Assembly: GCA_030429455.1 (NCBI GenBank)
Contig: JAUIFC010000004.1
Coordinates: 16,262 to 80,261, forward strand
Source: Bacteroidia bacterium
Lineage (GTDB): Bacteria; Bacteroidota; Bacteroidia; Flavobacteriales; Flavobacteriaceae
Direction: 5' to 3'
DNA: 64,000 bases
The translations under genes were made by a program, and so were the position numbers. Below the pieces are notes generated by a model. That model saw nothing but the letters and a program-made list of their open reading frames with translations. It was not told where the DNA came from and did not search any database. This document shows, one piece after another, positions 35,830 to 46,114 of this stretch (positions are counted from its first letter, which is position 1; each line of letters starts with the position of its first letter).

Positions 35830-36273
35830 ATGAAATTTATACAAAGTACATTTAGCAATTTAAGTGTTCAACAGCTGTATGATATTTTGCAGTTGCGCTC
35901 AGAGGTTTTTGTAGTGGAACAGGATTGTGTGTATCAGGACATTGACAATTATGATCAAGTAGCCGTTCATGTCATGGGATATCATGAGGATACGTTGGTG
36001 GCTTATTCTCGTTTACTGCCACCTTCCACTTATTTTGAACAATCAAGTATAGGTCGCGTTATTGTGAAAGAAACATTTCGTCAATTTGGTTATGGCCACG
36101 ACTTAATGAATTTTTCTATCAAATATTTGGCAAATCACTATCCTAACGATGTTATTAAAATTTCTGCACAGCAATATCTTATCAAATTTTATTCTTCGCA
36201 CGGTTTTAGGATAATAGGTGAAGGTTATTTAGAAGACGGAATTCCACATATTGGTATGATTTTAGGGAATTAA
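35830..36273 (+). CDS. GNAT N-acetyltransferase, ElaA-like
   Basis: 147 residues, two bases after the transporter stop. The pattern YDILQLRSEVFVVEQDCVYQD, AYSRLLPPSTYFEQSSIGRV and FRQFGYGHDLMNFSIKYL matches the ElaA branch of the GNAT fold; the acetyl-CoA loop is FRQFGYGHDLM. Substrate unknown. It is cotranscribed with rpiB and the metal exporter. Confidence 0.88.
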   Translation: MKFIQSTFSNLSVQQLYDILQLRSEVFVVEQDCVYQDIDNYDQVAVHVMGYHEDTLVAYSRLLPPSTYFEQSSIGRVIVKETFRQFGYGHDLMNFSIKYLANHYPNDVIKISAQQYLIKFYSSHGFRIIGEGYLEDGIPHIGMILGN

Positions 36274-36364
36274 ATTTGCCGTTACGATTCTTAATCTTTA
36301 GCTAGTATTTTACGTTTTATAAAATTATATCGTAATTTGCTAGTAAGTAGTGAAATGATATAAA

Positions 36365-39300
36365 ATGCAACAGGACTCCTTTTTTTTGATCAAACAAAAA
36401 ATAGATCTCTACATTCGGAAATTTTATTTGAACGAACTTTTAAAAGGTTCTATTTTATTTTTTTCGACCACATTACTGTACTTCATCATTACTACCGCAT
36501 TAGAATATTTTTTATGGCTGAGTAGTGCACTAAGGGCTATTTTGTTTTGGAGTTTGATTGTTGTCTCAATTTTGTTGTTATCTCGATTTATTCTATGGCC
36601 AATTGCTAAGTTGTTTAAGCTGGCGAAAGGCATAGATTACAGTGATGCCTCTAATCAGATAGGAAAACATTTTCCTGAAGTAAGTGATAAGCTTACAAAT
36701 CTTCTGCAGTTGAAATCTCTAGGCACGGATAATGAACTTATCATAGCTGGTATCGAACAGAAATCCAAGGAACTCAAACCAATTCCGTTTCAACTGGCTA
36801 TTGATTTAAGTTCAAATACAAAATATCTTAAATACGCGATTATACCAACGGCAATTATTATTGGATTAGCCTTGTTTGGAAAGCTCAGTTTTTTTACAGA
36901 ATCCTATTCGAGAGTAGTAAATTACCAGACCTATTACGAACCACCAGCTCCATTCCTTTTCAATCTAGAAACCAATGACTTAACGGTCAATGAAGGTGAA
37001 CATTTACAACTAGTTCTTAGTACAATCGGAGATATTGTTCCAGATCAAGTTAAAATTCATTACAATAGCGAATCTTATGTATTGCAACAACAGTTTTTAG
37101 GAAGTTTTACCTACAGAATTGACAATATCACAGAAGATTTTGAATTTAATTTTTCTGGAAATGGTTATAAATCAAATGATTATAGGGTTGAAGTGGTTAA
37201 GACACCTAAAATATTGGATTTAGAATTAAATCTTGACTACCCGAATTATACAGGTTTAGAAGATAAGACGGTATTTGGTCAAGGAAGTTTAGTGGTTCCA
37301 GAAGGCACGACTGTTAAATGGAATTTGACCACAAAGAATACAGATACGGTAGTCTTATATTCAAAAGAGGATGAGGATGTTTTCCTTAAGCAAGATGATG
37401 TCTTTTATTTGGAAAAGAAACTTGTTCAAGATTTGGATTACAATATTTCCACATCAAATTCAAATTTAAAAGATTTTGAAAATTTGTCCTATGTATTAAA
37501 AGTTACTAAAGATGAATATCCAAAAATTGAAGTCGAAGAAAAGATTGATTCAACGGATCAAGTGATAGGTTTTTACCAAGGCAAACTTTCTGACGATTAC
37601 GGCATAAGTGCACTCAAACTCGTCTATTTTTCTACAGAAAATTCTAATGAGAAAGAGAGTGTTGATATACCGATAGACAGAGATAACTTTAATGTTTTTT
37701 ATTACACATTTCCAAATGATGAATTGAAGTTAGTTGAAGGACGAACATATCAATATTTTTTTCAAGTATTTGATAATGATGGAGTTAATGGAAAAAAGTC
37801 AACAAAGTCACAACTGTTTGGCTACAAGGAAAAGACGTTATCTGAACTAGAAAATGAATTATTAAACAAACAAAATAGAAGTTTAGACAGTCTGAATTCT
37901 GGTCTAAAAGAGTTAAAGAATCAAAAAAAGGATTTAGAAGAATTACAACAGCTTCAAAAGGAAAAGCAGCAACTCAATTATTCTGATAAACAAAAGTTGT
38001 CTCAGTTTATTGATCGACAGAATAAGCAACGAGAGATGATGAAGGATTATATGAAGTCACTCAAAAATTCTTTGGACAAGTTTAATCCTCAAAATAATCA
38101 GGAAGAAAAAGAAGCATTACAAGAAAGACTTATTAATAATGAGAAATTGCTTCAGCAGAATGAAGACTTACTAAAGGAGTTGGAAGAATACCAGAATAAG
38201 TTAGAGAATGAAGAACTACAAGAAAAATTAGAGAAATTCTCAAAGTCCTCTAAACAACAAGAACGAAGTTTGGAACAACTTCTGGAGCTTACTAAACGAT
38301 ACTACGTTGAACAAAAGGCGCAGAAGTTAGCTGAAGCACTTAATAAATTGGCTGAAGTACAAGAGAAACTTTCAGAAGTTTCTGATGATAAAGAAGCAGA
38401 GATTCAAAAAGAATTAAATAAGGACTTCGAAAATTTACAAAATGAGTTAAATAATTTGGAAGAAGAGAATTCCAAGCTGAAACAGCCAATGCAGATTGAA
38501 AGGGATGAAATTGCAGAGGAAGAAGTAAAGCAAGAACAGCAACAAGCTCAAGATAATTTAGATGAAAGTGAGAGTGATTCTAATGATTCTCAAAAACAGG
38601 AACAATCTAAGCAATCTGCTAATCAAAATCAAAAGAAAGCCTCTGAAAAGATGAAACAAATGTCCTCTTCTATGTCCCAATCGATGATGAGTATGAGTGC
38701 TGAGCAGAATGAGGAAGATGCAGAAACATTAAAACAAATCTTAGACAATCTTATTACCTTTTCAAAGGAGCAGGAAGATTTAATGAATGATTTTAAGTCA
38801 TTAGATTCTACCAATCCACTTTATGCCGCTAAATTAAGAAGACAGGGTCAACTTCGTGAAAATTTCGAACATATCGACGATAGTTTATTTGCACTTGCGC
38901 TTAGAAATCCTATGGTGTCTGATAGAATTACTTTAAAGCTTACCGATATTCAATTTGATATCGATAAAAGTTTAGAACGTTTAGCAGAAACGCAAATTCG
39001 TTTAGGAACGACTAGTCAGCAGTATGTCATGGTCAACTCCAATGAATTGGCTAACATGTTAGACAATAGTTTGGACAATATGCAGATGAGTGGTAGTGGT
39101 TCTGGTCAAGGTTCGGCGAAAGGCAAGTCTGGTAAGAAACCTGGTCAAGGTCAAGGCCAAGGATTTCAATTGTCAGATATTATAAAGTCTCATGAAGAGA
39201 TAACAAAACAGATGGGCAAACAAGGTTCAAAACAAGGTCAATCTGAACAGAATGGAAATTCAGGCAAACAAGGAAAATCTGATAAATCCAATCAAGAAGG

Positions 39301-39844
39301 CAAATCAAATGAAAACGGAAAGGATGGTGAATTTGGACAACAAGGCGGTTCAAAAGGAGATCCCAAGAATGGAAACAAGGAAGGTAACAATCCAAATGGA
39401 GAAAAAATAAAGGAAGGTTACAACGAAGAAATGTCTGGCGAGTTATTTGAAATCTATAAAAAACAACAAGAGCTTCGTGGACAGTTAGAAGATCGCATTG
39501 AAAAATTAGGTTTACAAAAGGAAGCGAGAAATTTGGATAGAAGTTTAGACCAATTAGAACAGGACTTATTACTAAAGGGTTTTTCTTCTGATGTTTTAAA
39601 GCAAATGGAAAATATAAAACACCAATTACTAAAACTTGACAAGGCTGCTCAACAACAGGGTCAAGATAATAAGCGCCAAGCAACTACGAATTTCAATGAT
39701 TACAATGCTGATAGTAAAGCTATGGATAAGTTAAAAGAAAATGAATTTTTCGAAACACTAGAAATATTAAACAGACAACAATTACCTTTGCAACTTGATT
39801 ATAAAGATTTGATTAAGAAGTATTTCAATGACAAGTCAAATTAA
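36365..39844 (+). CDS. Large DUF4175-family membrane protein with coiled coil and Gln/Gly-rich linker
   Basis: 1159 residues. Two membrane helices near 25-47 and 58-78 and a third near 152-170 anchor it. Residues 190-500 are beta-rich and periplasmic. From about 495 to 760 there is a long coiled coil of E, K, Q and L (LEELQQLQKEKQQLNY). Then follows a low-complexity stretch about 895-1020 of G, Q, K, N and S (SGSGQGSAKGKSGKKPGQG), and a final helical part ending [11 protein letters not shown]. This is the usual layout of the DUF4175 family in Flavobacteriia, whose role is unknown. Its end overlaps ybeY by 17 bases, so they are cotranscribed. Confidence 0.82.
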   Translation: MQQDSFFLIKQKIDLYIRKFYLNELLKGSILFFSTTLLYFIITTALEYFLWLSSALRAILFWSLIVVSILLLSRFILWPIAKLFKLAKGIDYSDASNQIGKHFPEVSDKLTNLLQLKSLGTDNELIIAGIEQKSKELKPIPFQLAIDLSSNTKYLKYAIIPTAIIIGLALFGKLSFFTESYSRVVNYQTYYEPPAPFLFNLETNDLTVNEGEHLQLVLSTIGDIVPDQVKIHYNSESYVLQQQFLGSFTYRIDNITEDFEFNFSGNGYKSNDYRVEVVKTPKILDLELNLDYPNYTGLEDKTVFGQGSLVVPEGTTVKWNLTTKNTDTVVLYSKEDEDVFLKQDDVFYLEKKLVQDLDYNISTSNSNLKDFENLSYVLKVTKDEYPKIEVEEKIDSTDQVIGFYQGKLSDDYGISALKLVYFSTENSNEKESVDIPIDRDNFNVFYYTFPNDELKLVEGRTYQYFFQVFDNDGVNGKKSTKSQLFGYKEKTLSELENELLNKQNRSLDSLNSGLKELKNQKKDLEELQQLQKEKQQLNYSDKQKLSQFIDRQNKQREMMKDYMKSLKNSLDKFNPQNNQEEKEALQERLINNEKLLQQNEDLLKELEEYQNKLENEELQEKLEKFSKSSKQQERSLEQLLELTKRYYVEQKAQKLAEALNKLAEVQEKLSEVSDDKEAEIQKELNKDFENLQNELNNLEEENSKLKQPMQIERDEIAEEEVKQEQQQAQDNLDESESDSNDSQKQEQSKQSANQNQKKASEKMKQMSSSMSQSMMSMSAEQNEEDAETLKQILDNLITFSKEQEDLMNDFKSLDSTNPLYAAKLRRQGQLRENFEHIDDSLFALALRNPMVSDRITLKLTDIQFDIDKSLERLAETQIRLGTTSQQYVMVNSNELANMLDNSLDNMQMSGSGSGQGSAKGKSGKKPGQGQGQGFQLSDIIKSHEEITKQMGKQGSKQGQSEQNGNSGKQGKSDKSNQEGKSNENGKDGEFGQQGGSKGDPKNGNKEGNNPNGEKIKEGYNEEMSGELFEIYKKQQELRGQLEDRIEKLGLQKEARNLDRSLDQLEQDLLLKGFSSDVLKQMENIKHQLLKLDKAAQQQGQDNKRQATTNFNDYNADSKAMDKLKENEFFETLEILNRQQLPLQLDYKDLIKKYFNDKSN

Positions 39845-40271
39845 TTTTGTGTTTAGAGATGTTCAGGATGTTGGAATTAGTGATTCTTTGAAATCATGGA
39901 TTCTTAAGGTTGTAGAGAATTTCGATTATTCTATATCAGAAATCAATTATACGTTTATGTCGGATGAGTCGTTGTTACAACTTAACAAAGACTATCTCGG
40001 GCATAATTACTATACAGATATCATTACTTTTGATAATACAATAGGCAAAACTATTTCTGCTGATATTGCTATAAGTCTGGATAGAGTAAAGGACAATGCT
40101 ACAGGTATGAACATTTCTTTTGATTTGGAATTAAGACGAGTGATGATTCATGGTGTTTTGCATTGCCTAGGTTTTGGAGACAAAACACAACAAGAGCAAC
40201 AGTCAATGCGACTTTTAGAAAATGAAATGCTGAACATGTTCCACGTGGAACATAATAAAAATACACACTAG
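39828..40271 (+). CDS. ybeY: Endoribonuclease YbeY (rRNA maturation)
   Basis: 147 residues. The core [13 protein letters not shown] corresponds to the zinc motif HGxxHxxGxxH. The first two His are present; the third position is Asp (FGDKT), the variant usual in Bacteroidota. [12 protein letters not shown] and DIITFDN are also conserved. It acts in 16S rRNA 3'-end maturation and ribosome quality control. The last codons (MFHVEHN) contain the first parS site. mnmG starts one base after the stop. Confidence 0.92.
   Translation: MTSQINFVFRDVQDVGISDSLKSWILKVVENFDYSISEINYTFMSDESLLQLNKDYLGHNYYTDIITFDNTIGKTISADIAISLDRVKDNATGMNISFDLELRRVMIHGVLHCLGFGDKTQQEQQSMRLLENEMLNMFHVEHNKNTH
40237..40252. promoter_or_regulatory. 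parS: parS site 1 (ParB-binding palindrome)
   Basis: TGTTCCACGTGGAACA, a perfect 16-bp palindrome (18 bp with flanking A/T), identical in core to parS of well-studied bacteria (TGTTNCACGTGNAACA). It lies inside the 3' end of ybeY, so coding sequence has been kept compatible with the site. Confidence 0.85.
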
Positions 40272-40272
40272 A

Positions 40273-42144
40273 ATGTTTAATGAAATATACGATGTAATCG
40301 TTGTTGGCGGCGGTCATGCGGGTAGTGAAGCAGCAGCGGCTTCGGCTAATATGGGTTGTAAGACGTTGTTAGTTACGATGAATTTGCAAAACATCGCACA
40401 GATGTCTTGTAATCCAGCTATGGGAGGAATCGCAAAGGGTCAAATTATTCGTGAAATTGATGCCCTTGGAGGCTATAGTGGAATAGTGTCAGACGAATCT
40501 GCGATTCAATTTAAAATGCTAAACCGGTCTAAAGGCCCAGCCATGTGGAGTCCTCGTGTGCAATCGGATAGGATGCTTTTTGCTCAGCGATGGAGAGAAT
40601 TACTAGAACAAACGGATAATCTTGATTTTTATCAAGAAATGGTGTCTGGTATTATTGTTGAAAATGATAGCATTGTTGGAATTAAAACAAGTTTAGGTTT
40701 GACCATCAAAGCCAAGTCAGTTATATTAACAAGTGGAACATTTCTGAATGGATTGATTCACATTGGTGAAAAGAACTTCGGAGGCGGTAGAGCTGGAGAA
40801 AAGGCATCTACGGGAATAACGGAAGATTTAGTAAAACTTGGGTTTAAAGCCGGAAGGATGAAAACGGGTACACCTCCAAGAGTTGACGGCCGCTCTTTAG
40901 ATTTCTCTAAAATGATTGAACAACCTGGTGATGATGTTATTGGTAAATTTTCCTACCTCGATAATGTCAATATTATTAAAAGTCAAAGGTCATGTTATAT
41001 GACTTATACATCGCCTGAAGTACATGATTTGTTAAGAGAAGGCTTTGACAGATCTCCAATGTTCAATGGGCGCATACAAAGCATAGGTCCAAGATACTGC
41101 CCAAGTATTGAAGATAAAATCGATCGTTTTGCAGATAAGGATAGACATCAAATGTTTATAGAACCTGAAGGTTGGAATACCATTGAGTTTTATGTCAATG
41201 GATTTTCAACTTCGCTGCCAGAAGATGTTCAGTTTAAAGCGTTGCGTTCCGTTAAGGGTTTTGAAAATGTCAAGTTTTTTCGCCCGGGTTACGCCATCGA
41301 ATACGACTTCTTCCCTCCTACTCAACTCAATCATACCTTAGAAACCAAACTTGTTAAGGGCTTATTTTTTGCAGGTCAAATTAATGGAACAACAGGTTAT
41401 GAAGAAGCAGCGTCACAAGGTTTAGTAGCTGGTGTCAATGCAGCTTTAAAAATACAACAACAAGATCCATTTGTATTAAGACGAGATGAAGCCTATATTG
41501 GAGTTTTGATCGACGATCTAATTACCAAAGGAACGGAAGAGCCTTACCGAATGTTTACGTCTCGTGCGGAATATAGAACCTTATTAAGACAAGATAATGC
41601 GGATATTCGACTAACAGAAAAATCCTATCGTATGGGATTGGCATCCGAGCGTCGAATGACTTTGGTAGATAAAAAGATAACTGATACAAAGAACTTTGTG
41701 GATTTTTTCAAAACTACAAGTGTAACTACGGCGGAAATCAATCCAATTTTGGAGTCAAAAAATTCACAACCAGTAAAACAACAAGGTAAATTATTTAAAA
41801 TATTCGCTCGTCCAAATGTATTTTTGGAAGACTTAAAACAGTTAGAAAAAGTATCCACTTATATTAATGAAAATAACATAGATAAAGAGGTAGAAGAACA
41901 AACAGAAGTGCAAGTAAAATATGCTGGTTATATTGAAAAGGAAAAAAATAATGCAGACAAACTGAATCGTTTGGAATATGTAAAAATACCAGAGCAATTT
42001 GATTATTCCCAGTTAAAATCTATGTCCTACGAAGCTCGAGAAAAATTATCAGAGATACAACCCAAAACAGTCTCTCAAGCGTCTCGGGTAAGTGGGGTAA
42101 ATCCGAGCGATATTTCAGTTCTATTGGTACATTTAGGACGTTAA
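40273..42144 (+). CDS. mnmG: tRNA uridine 5-carboxymethylaminomethyl modification enzyme MnmG (GidA)
   Basis: 623 residues, full length. FAD motif [19 protein letters not shown]; conserved [60 protein letters not shown]. With MnmE it modifies wobble uridine 34 of certain tRNAs. It is a frequent neighbour of chromosome origin and partition loci; here it is flanked by two parS sites. Confidence 0.97.
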   Translation: MFNEIYDVIVVGGGHAGSEAAAASANMGCKTLLVTMNLQNIAQMSCNPAMGGIAKGQIIREIDALGGYSGIVSDESAIQFKMLNRSKGPAMWSPRVQSDRMLFAQRWRELLEQTDNLDFYQEMVSGIIVENDSIVGIKTSLGLTIKAKSVILTSGTFLNGLIHIGEKNFGGGRAGEKASTGITEDLVKLGFKAGRMKTGTPPRVDGRSLDFSKMIEQPGDDVIGKFSYLDNVNIIKSQRSCYMTYTSPEVHDLLREGFDRSPMFNGRIQSIGPRYCPSIEDKIDRFADKDRHQMFIEPEGWNTIEFYVNGFSTSLPEDVQFKALRSVKGFENVKFFRPGYAIEYDFFPPTQLNHTLETKLVKGLFFAGQINGTTGYEEAASQGLVAGVNAALKIQQQDPFVLRRDEAYIGVLIDDLITKGTEEPYRMFTSRAEYRTLLRQDNADIRLTEKSYRMGLASERRMTLVDKKITDTKNFVDFFKTTSVTTAEINPILESKNSQPVKQQGKLFKIFARPNVFLEDLKQLEKVSTYINENNIDKEVEEQTEVQVKYAGYIEKEKNNADKLNRLEYVKIPEQFDYSQLKSMSYEAREKLSEIQPKTVSQASRVSGVNPSDISVLLVHLGR

Positions 42145-42154
42145 CCATTTCATA

Positions 42155-42168
42155 GTTCCACGTGGAAC
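42155..42168. promoter_or_regulatory. parS: parS site 2 (ParB-binding palindrome)
   Basis: GTTCCACGTGGAAC, the same perfect 14-bp core as at 40238-40251, between the mnmG stop and the methyltransferase ATG. The outer bases (A...A) break the 16-bp symmetry on one side only. Confidence 0.82.
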
Positions 42169-42174
42169 AATGGC

Positions 42175-42996
42175 ATGAAAGTAAAAGACTATTTTTTATC
42201 TCAAGAAGAATTTGAAGTTGTTCCTTCGAGTTATAAAGGTATTTTAGAAACAAGACCTAAACTTTCGGATAGCGAACTAGCAAAGTATTATGCTTCTGAT
42301 AACTATATTTCGCATCAGACAGAATCAAAATCATTGATGGATGCTGTTTATCAAAAAGCTAAAAACTTTATGATAAATAGAAAGAAGAAGTTGATTTATT
42401 CTTATCACAAAGAAGGTGTAATATTGGATATTGGCACTGGAACAGGAGATTTTCTAAAGGTATTTCCTAACGAGAAATGGATAAAAAATGCTATCGAGCC
42501 AAACGTTGACCTTCATGAAAAACTCAAAAAAGAACGGGTTGGCATCATTTCTTCAATATCGCATTTAGAAGAATCAACGTATGACATAATTACTTTATGG
42601 CATAGTTTGGAACACATACCGAACCTAGAAGAAAGTATATTAAGAATGAAAGCTTCTTTAAAACCAAATGGTATTATCATAATAGCTGTTCCAAATCATA
42701 AATGTTATGATGCAAAATACTACAAACAATTTTGGGCTGCTTGGGATGTGCCAAGGCATGTTTGGCACTTTTCAAAATTTGGAATAACAACTCTTTTTGA
42801 ATCCTATCAACTCAAGTTGATCAAAATACGTCCATTGTGGTTGGATGCATTTTATATATCTATGGTTTCAGAAAAATATCGAAAATCCAATAATATGTTA
42901 AGAGCAATTCTAATCGGAAGCATTTCAAACGCATTTGGAATGCTTAAAAATGAGTTTTCGTCTTTTACTTATGTTTTTAAACACGAACAGAAATAG
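42175..42996 (+). CDS. Class I SAM-dependent methyltransferase
   Basis: 273 residues. SAM-binding motif I is VILDIGTGTGDFLKVF, and DIITLWHSLEHIPNLEESI and LKPNGIIIIAVPNHKC are motifs of the Methyltransf_23/UbiG-like fold. The N-terminal 60 residues (DYFLSQEEFEVV, ETRPKLSDSELAKYYASDNYISH) are typical of a flavobacterial group in which the target is unknown. It begins seven bases after parS site 2. Confidence 0.85.
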   Translation: MKVKDYFLSQEEFEVVPSSYKGILETRPKLSDSELAKYYASDNYISHQTESKSLMDAVYQKAKNFMINRKKKLIYSYHKEGVILDIGTGTGDFLKVFPNEKWIKNAIEPNVDLHEKLKKERVGIISSISHLEESTYDIITLWHSLEHIPNLEESILRMKASLKPNGIIIIAVPNHKCYDAKYYKQFWAAWDVPRHVWHFSKFGITTLFESYQLKLIKIRPLWLDAFYISMVSEKYRKSNNMLRAILIGSISNAFGMLKNEFSSFTYVFKHEQK

Positions 42997-43187
42997 GCCT
43001 TTATCATTATATTAAATATTTTTAAAACTCGCTTAAATCAGCTTAAAATAAGTCGTTTTTTATATAACTAAACAATAATTTATATTTAATTGATAGAATT
43101 TTCTTATAGTTTGGTTTTAAGAGATTTTTATTCATAAAATTTGTATTTCATTAAAACTCCAGATAAACCTAAATTCACCCCTAAACA

Positions 43188-43778
43188 ATGATTATGAAAA
43201 ACATCAATCTTTATTTTCCACTGTTGCTTTCTGCATTTATATTATTTTCATGTCAGAATGATAAAACGGCATTTGTCGATAATTTGGAAATCGTAGATAA
43301 TTTTGAACTATTAAAAAGTAAAGAAGCTTTTTATAAAGAAGCTGAAGATTCTCTAAAAGTAAGAATTGAAAAAATTGTGGAACAAAGTGGCTACCAAGCG
43401 AAAGTTCAAAAGTATCAATCTGAGAGAGGTAAAATGCCAAAAGCTGAGGAAGACAAGTTGTATAATGAGCTTGTGCAATTGCAACAAAGTATAAGTCAAC
43501 AGCAACAATTTGCGAATCAGGAGCTACAACAGCGAAAAACTCAAGCAATAGACTCTATGATAGGATTAGTAAAATCATTTGTCAAAGAGTATGGCAAAGA
43601 GAATGGGTATTCCTATATTTTTGGAAATACAGATTCAGGACCGATCATTTACGGAATAGAAACATCGGATATCACTGATGACATAGTAAAAGGTTTAAAT
43701 ATAAAATACCCAGTGAATTCGTCAGAAGATCAAATTCTAGAGGAAGAAGAAGCTACATCAGAGCAATCAGAAAATTAG
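43188..43778 (+). CDS. OmpH/Skp-like lipoprotein
   Basis: 196 residues. Signal IMKNINLYFPLLLSAFILFSC (lipobox Cys about 22). Then FVDNLEIVDNFELLKSKEAF and a long coiled coil rich in Q, E and K (ELVQLQQSISQQQQFANQE), closing with YGKENGYSYIFGNTDSG. This is the OmpH-family order; Skp members chaperone outer-membrane proteins in the periplasm, but this one appears lipid-anchored. The acidic tail EEEEATSEQSEN is low complexity. A second in-frame ATG two codons in is equally possible as start. Confidence 0.8.
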   Translation: MIMKNINLYFPLLLSAFILFSCQNDKTAFVDNLEIVDNFELLKSKEAFYKEAEDSLKVRIEKIVEQSGYQAKVQKYQSERGKMPKAEEDKLYNELVQLQQSISQQQQFANQELQQRKTQAIDSMIGLVKSFVKEYGKENGYSYIFGNTDSGPIIYGIETSDITDDIVKGLNIKYPVNSSEDQILEEEEATSEQSEN

Positions 43779-43844
43779 CGAAACAACCTTATCCTCTCGC
43801 TCTTATGATTTAGTCATATTTATTTAAATTTAAGTAACATTAAA

Positions 43845-43875
43845 TTTTCATAATTTTAAAGATAGCTTAAATTTG
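43845..43875 (+). promoter_or_regulatory. Promoter of the esterase/aminopeptidase pair
   Basis: TTTT (43845-43848), 19-base spacer, TAAATTTG (43868-43875). Transcription would start near 43882, which excludes a TTG at 43873 as start and supports the ATG at 43891. Confidence 0.55.
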
Positions 43876-43890
43876 ACATCAAATTTATGT

Positions 43891-44664
43891 ATGTCCGAGA
43901 CTTATTTAGAACCGATCATCAAGGTAATTGAAGAGAATTACGAGATTCCTCAATTGAACGCTACAAGAAAAATTTCAGCTTTACTGCCAAGCGATTATTA
44001 CCAAACTGATAAACGATATCCAGTGTTGTATCTTCAAGATGGTCAAAATTTGTTCAATCCAGAAGCGCCATATGGCGATTGGGCCATTGACAAGTCCATG
44101 GAAAGACTTAAAGCAGAAGGTTTTGGAGATGTCATAATTGTAGCTGTAGATCACGGTGAAGAAGAACGTATTACAGAATATTTACCTTACTATCACCCTA
44201 GATTCGGCGATGGAAAAGGCAAATTTTACATTCAATTTTTAATAGAAAAATTGATTCCTTACATCAATAAAAATTATAGAACTTTAACCGATTTTGAGCA
44301 TACGGGTATTGGAGGCAGCTCTATGGGAGGCTTGATCAGCTTGCACGCAGGATTACGAAATCCAAGGGTTTTTGGCAAAATGATGATCTTCTCCCCTAGC
44401 CTATGGATTTCAAAAATTATATTCGATCACACAAAAAGCTTTTCGCCATTGCAAGAATCAAAAATATATTTGTATGCTGGTGGAAAAGAAAGTATAGAAC
44501 ATCTCCCAAATGCCAAACGTTTAGGAACCATTATCTCTGAAAAAATGGTTAAAGGCTATCACATCGACTTTCATTTTTCAATAAATAATGAAGGTAGTCA
44601 TTCCGAAATATATTGGAGAGAAGAATTTCCAAAAGCTGTGAAATGGCTTTATTTTAATCAATAA
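43891..44664 (+). CDS. Alpha/beta hydrolase, putative esterase (esterase D/FrsA-type)
   Basis: 257 residues from the ATG at 43891. The nucleophile elbow is GGSSMGG; RYPVLYLQDGQNLF and VDHGEEERITEYLPYYHPRFG are typical of the putative esterase family PF00756. The catalytic His is probably in NEGSHSEIYWREEFPKAV. No signal peptide, so cytoplasmic. The substrate is unknown; relatives hydrolyse acyl esters, including siderophore esters. The aminopeptidase gene starts six bases after. Confidence 0.85.
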   Translation: MSETYLEPIIKVIEENYEIPQLNATRKISALLPSDYYQTDKRYPVLYLQDGQNLFNPEAPYGDWAIDKSMERLKAEGFGDVIIVAVDHGEEERITEYLPYYHPRFGDGKGKFYIQFLIEKLIPYINKNYRTLTDFEHTGIGGSSMGGLISLHAGLRNPRVFGKMMIFSPSLWISKIIFDHTKSFSPLQESKIYLYAGGKESIEHLPNAKRLGTIISEKMVKGYHIDFHFSINNEGSHSEIYWREEFPKAVKWLYFNQ

Positions 44665-44670
44665 AAAATT

Positions 44671-46077
44671 ATGAATTTTATCTATTCTTCAACAATCAAT
44701 CAAGAGATTGATGTTATTATTCCTTGTTCGAAAGTAAACCTACAACAAGTATTACAGTCAATTCATTTGAATAATGCGAATTTTGAAGCAGATTTTGCGT
44801 CATATACCACACATTATCTAGATAATGGAAGGAAAATTTACCTTTTAGGCTTAGGCGAAGAAAAACATTCCGCAAAAATTGAAGAAGCTTTTAGATCATT
44901 CACTTTTGATACCAATAAATATTGGGAAAATCAAATTCAATTGGATGTGAGTAATCTAACAGAGAATCAAGTTATAAAAGCAGCTATTGGAATAAAACTT
45001 TCAGACTACTCTATTGGTAAATACAAGAGTAAACCTGATAAATCTGTTCAAACAGAAATAGTTTTTGTTTCAACACAAGATGTAACCAAATTGATAAATG
45101 AAGGCTACGAAACTGCTAAAACAATCAATCGAATCAAGGCTTTGGTTGATGCCCCACCTAATGTGAAAACACCTGATTTTCTTGCAAATTGGGCAAAGGA
45201 TTCGGCGACGAAATACAATTACACGTGTAACGTTTTAGAAGAGAAAGAATTAAAGGAATTAGGTTTTAAAGCTTTATTATCTGTTGGTCAAGCTAGTATA
45301 AATCAATCTGTTGCAATAGTAACGGAATACAAATCAAAAAGCTCTGATGCAATAGATTTGGCAATAGTTGGAAAAGGCATTACTTTCGATAGTGGTGGTT
45401 TGTCAATTAAACCTTCAACTAATTTGCATTACATGAAAAGCGATATGGGTGGCGCTGCCGTTGTTCTCGGTATAGTCGAACTTATCGCTAAACTTAAGCT
45501 GAATATCAACATAATTGGTGTAGTTGTAAGTGCTGAAAATGCCGTGGGTGCCAATGCGTATCGTCCTGGCGATGTTATTGGTTCCTATTCAGGCAAAACC
45601 ATTGAAGTTATCGACACAGACGCCGAAGGCAGATTGGCTCTTGCCGATGGAATCAGTTATGTTATAGATAAATACAATCCAAAAAACTTGATAGATATTG
45701 CGACGCTCACAGGCAGCGTTGTTAGAACTTTTGGTTATTCTGCAGCAGGATTGTTTTCAAATAATACAGAATTGTCAACAGCTCTGGAGTCAGCAGGAAA
45801 CATAGTTCATGAAAGGCTTTGGCCATTGCCATTGTGGGAAGACTATGAAGAAGATTTACATTCGGATGTTGCTGATATTAGAAATTTTAATGGCAAACCT
45901 ATTGCTGGTGCGATTAATGCGGCTAAATTTTTAGAGGCTTTTACAGAAGGTCATGAAAACTGGGTTCATTTAGACATTGCTGGCGTTGCTTTTGGCAGTT
46001 CAAAATATGCTAAAATGAAAAGTGCTAGTGGTTATGGCATTCAATTATTAATTACTTTTGTCAAAGCTTATTTTTAA
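44671..46077 (+). CDS. M17 leucyl aminopeptidase family protein
   Basis: 468 residues. Metal and catalytic residues are in GKGITFDSGGLSIKPS (Lys and Asp), MKSDMGGAAVVLG, and DTDAEGRLALADGISY (Asp/Glu/Arg). The usual N of NTDAEGR is D here. The N-terminal macro-like domain (1-150) is divergent, as is common. A cytosolic di-zinc aminopeptidase that turns over peptides. Short gap to the esterase suggests one transcript. Confidence 0.92.
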   Translation: MNFIYSSTINQEIDVIIPCSKVNLQQVLQSIHLNNANFEADFASYTTHYLDNGRKIYLLGLGEEKHSAKIEEAFRSFTFDTNKYWENQIQLDVSNLTENQVIKAAIGIKLSDYSIGKYKSKPDKSVQTEIVFVSTQDVTKLINEGYETAKTINRIKALVDAPPNVKTPDFLANWAKDSATKYNYTCNVLEEKELKELGFKALLSVGQASINQSVAIVTEYKSKSSDAIDLAIVGKGITFDSGGLSIKPSTNLHYMKSDMGGAAVVLGIVELIAKLKLNINIIGVVVSAENAVGANAYRPGDVIGSYSGKTIEVIDTDAEGRLALADGISYVIDKYNPKNLIDIATLTGSVVRTFGYSAAGLFSNNTELSTALESAGNIVHERLWPLPLWEDYEEDLHSDVADIRNFNGKPIAGAINAAKFLEAFTEGHENWVHLDIAGVAFGSSKYAKMKSASGYGIQLLITFVKAYF

Positions 46078-46114
46078 ATCAAATATTTTTCAATAATTTA
46101 TAAATCAATTTGTT

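Noticed and set aside
39180..39683. 167-codon open frame on the minus strand within the DUF4175 gene
   Set aside because: It is antisense to the Gln/Gly/Lys-rich low-complexity coding stretch, lacks any family feature and has no promoter or ribosome-binding context.
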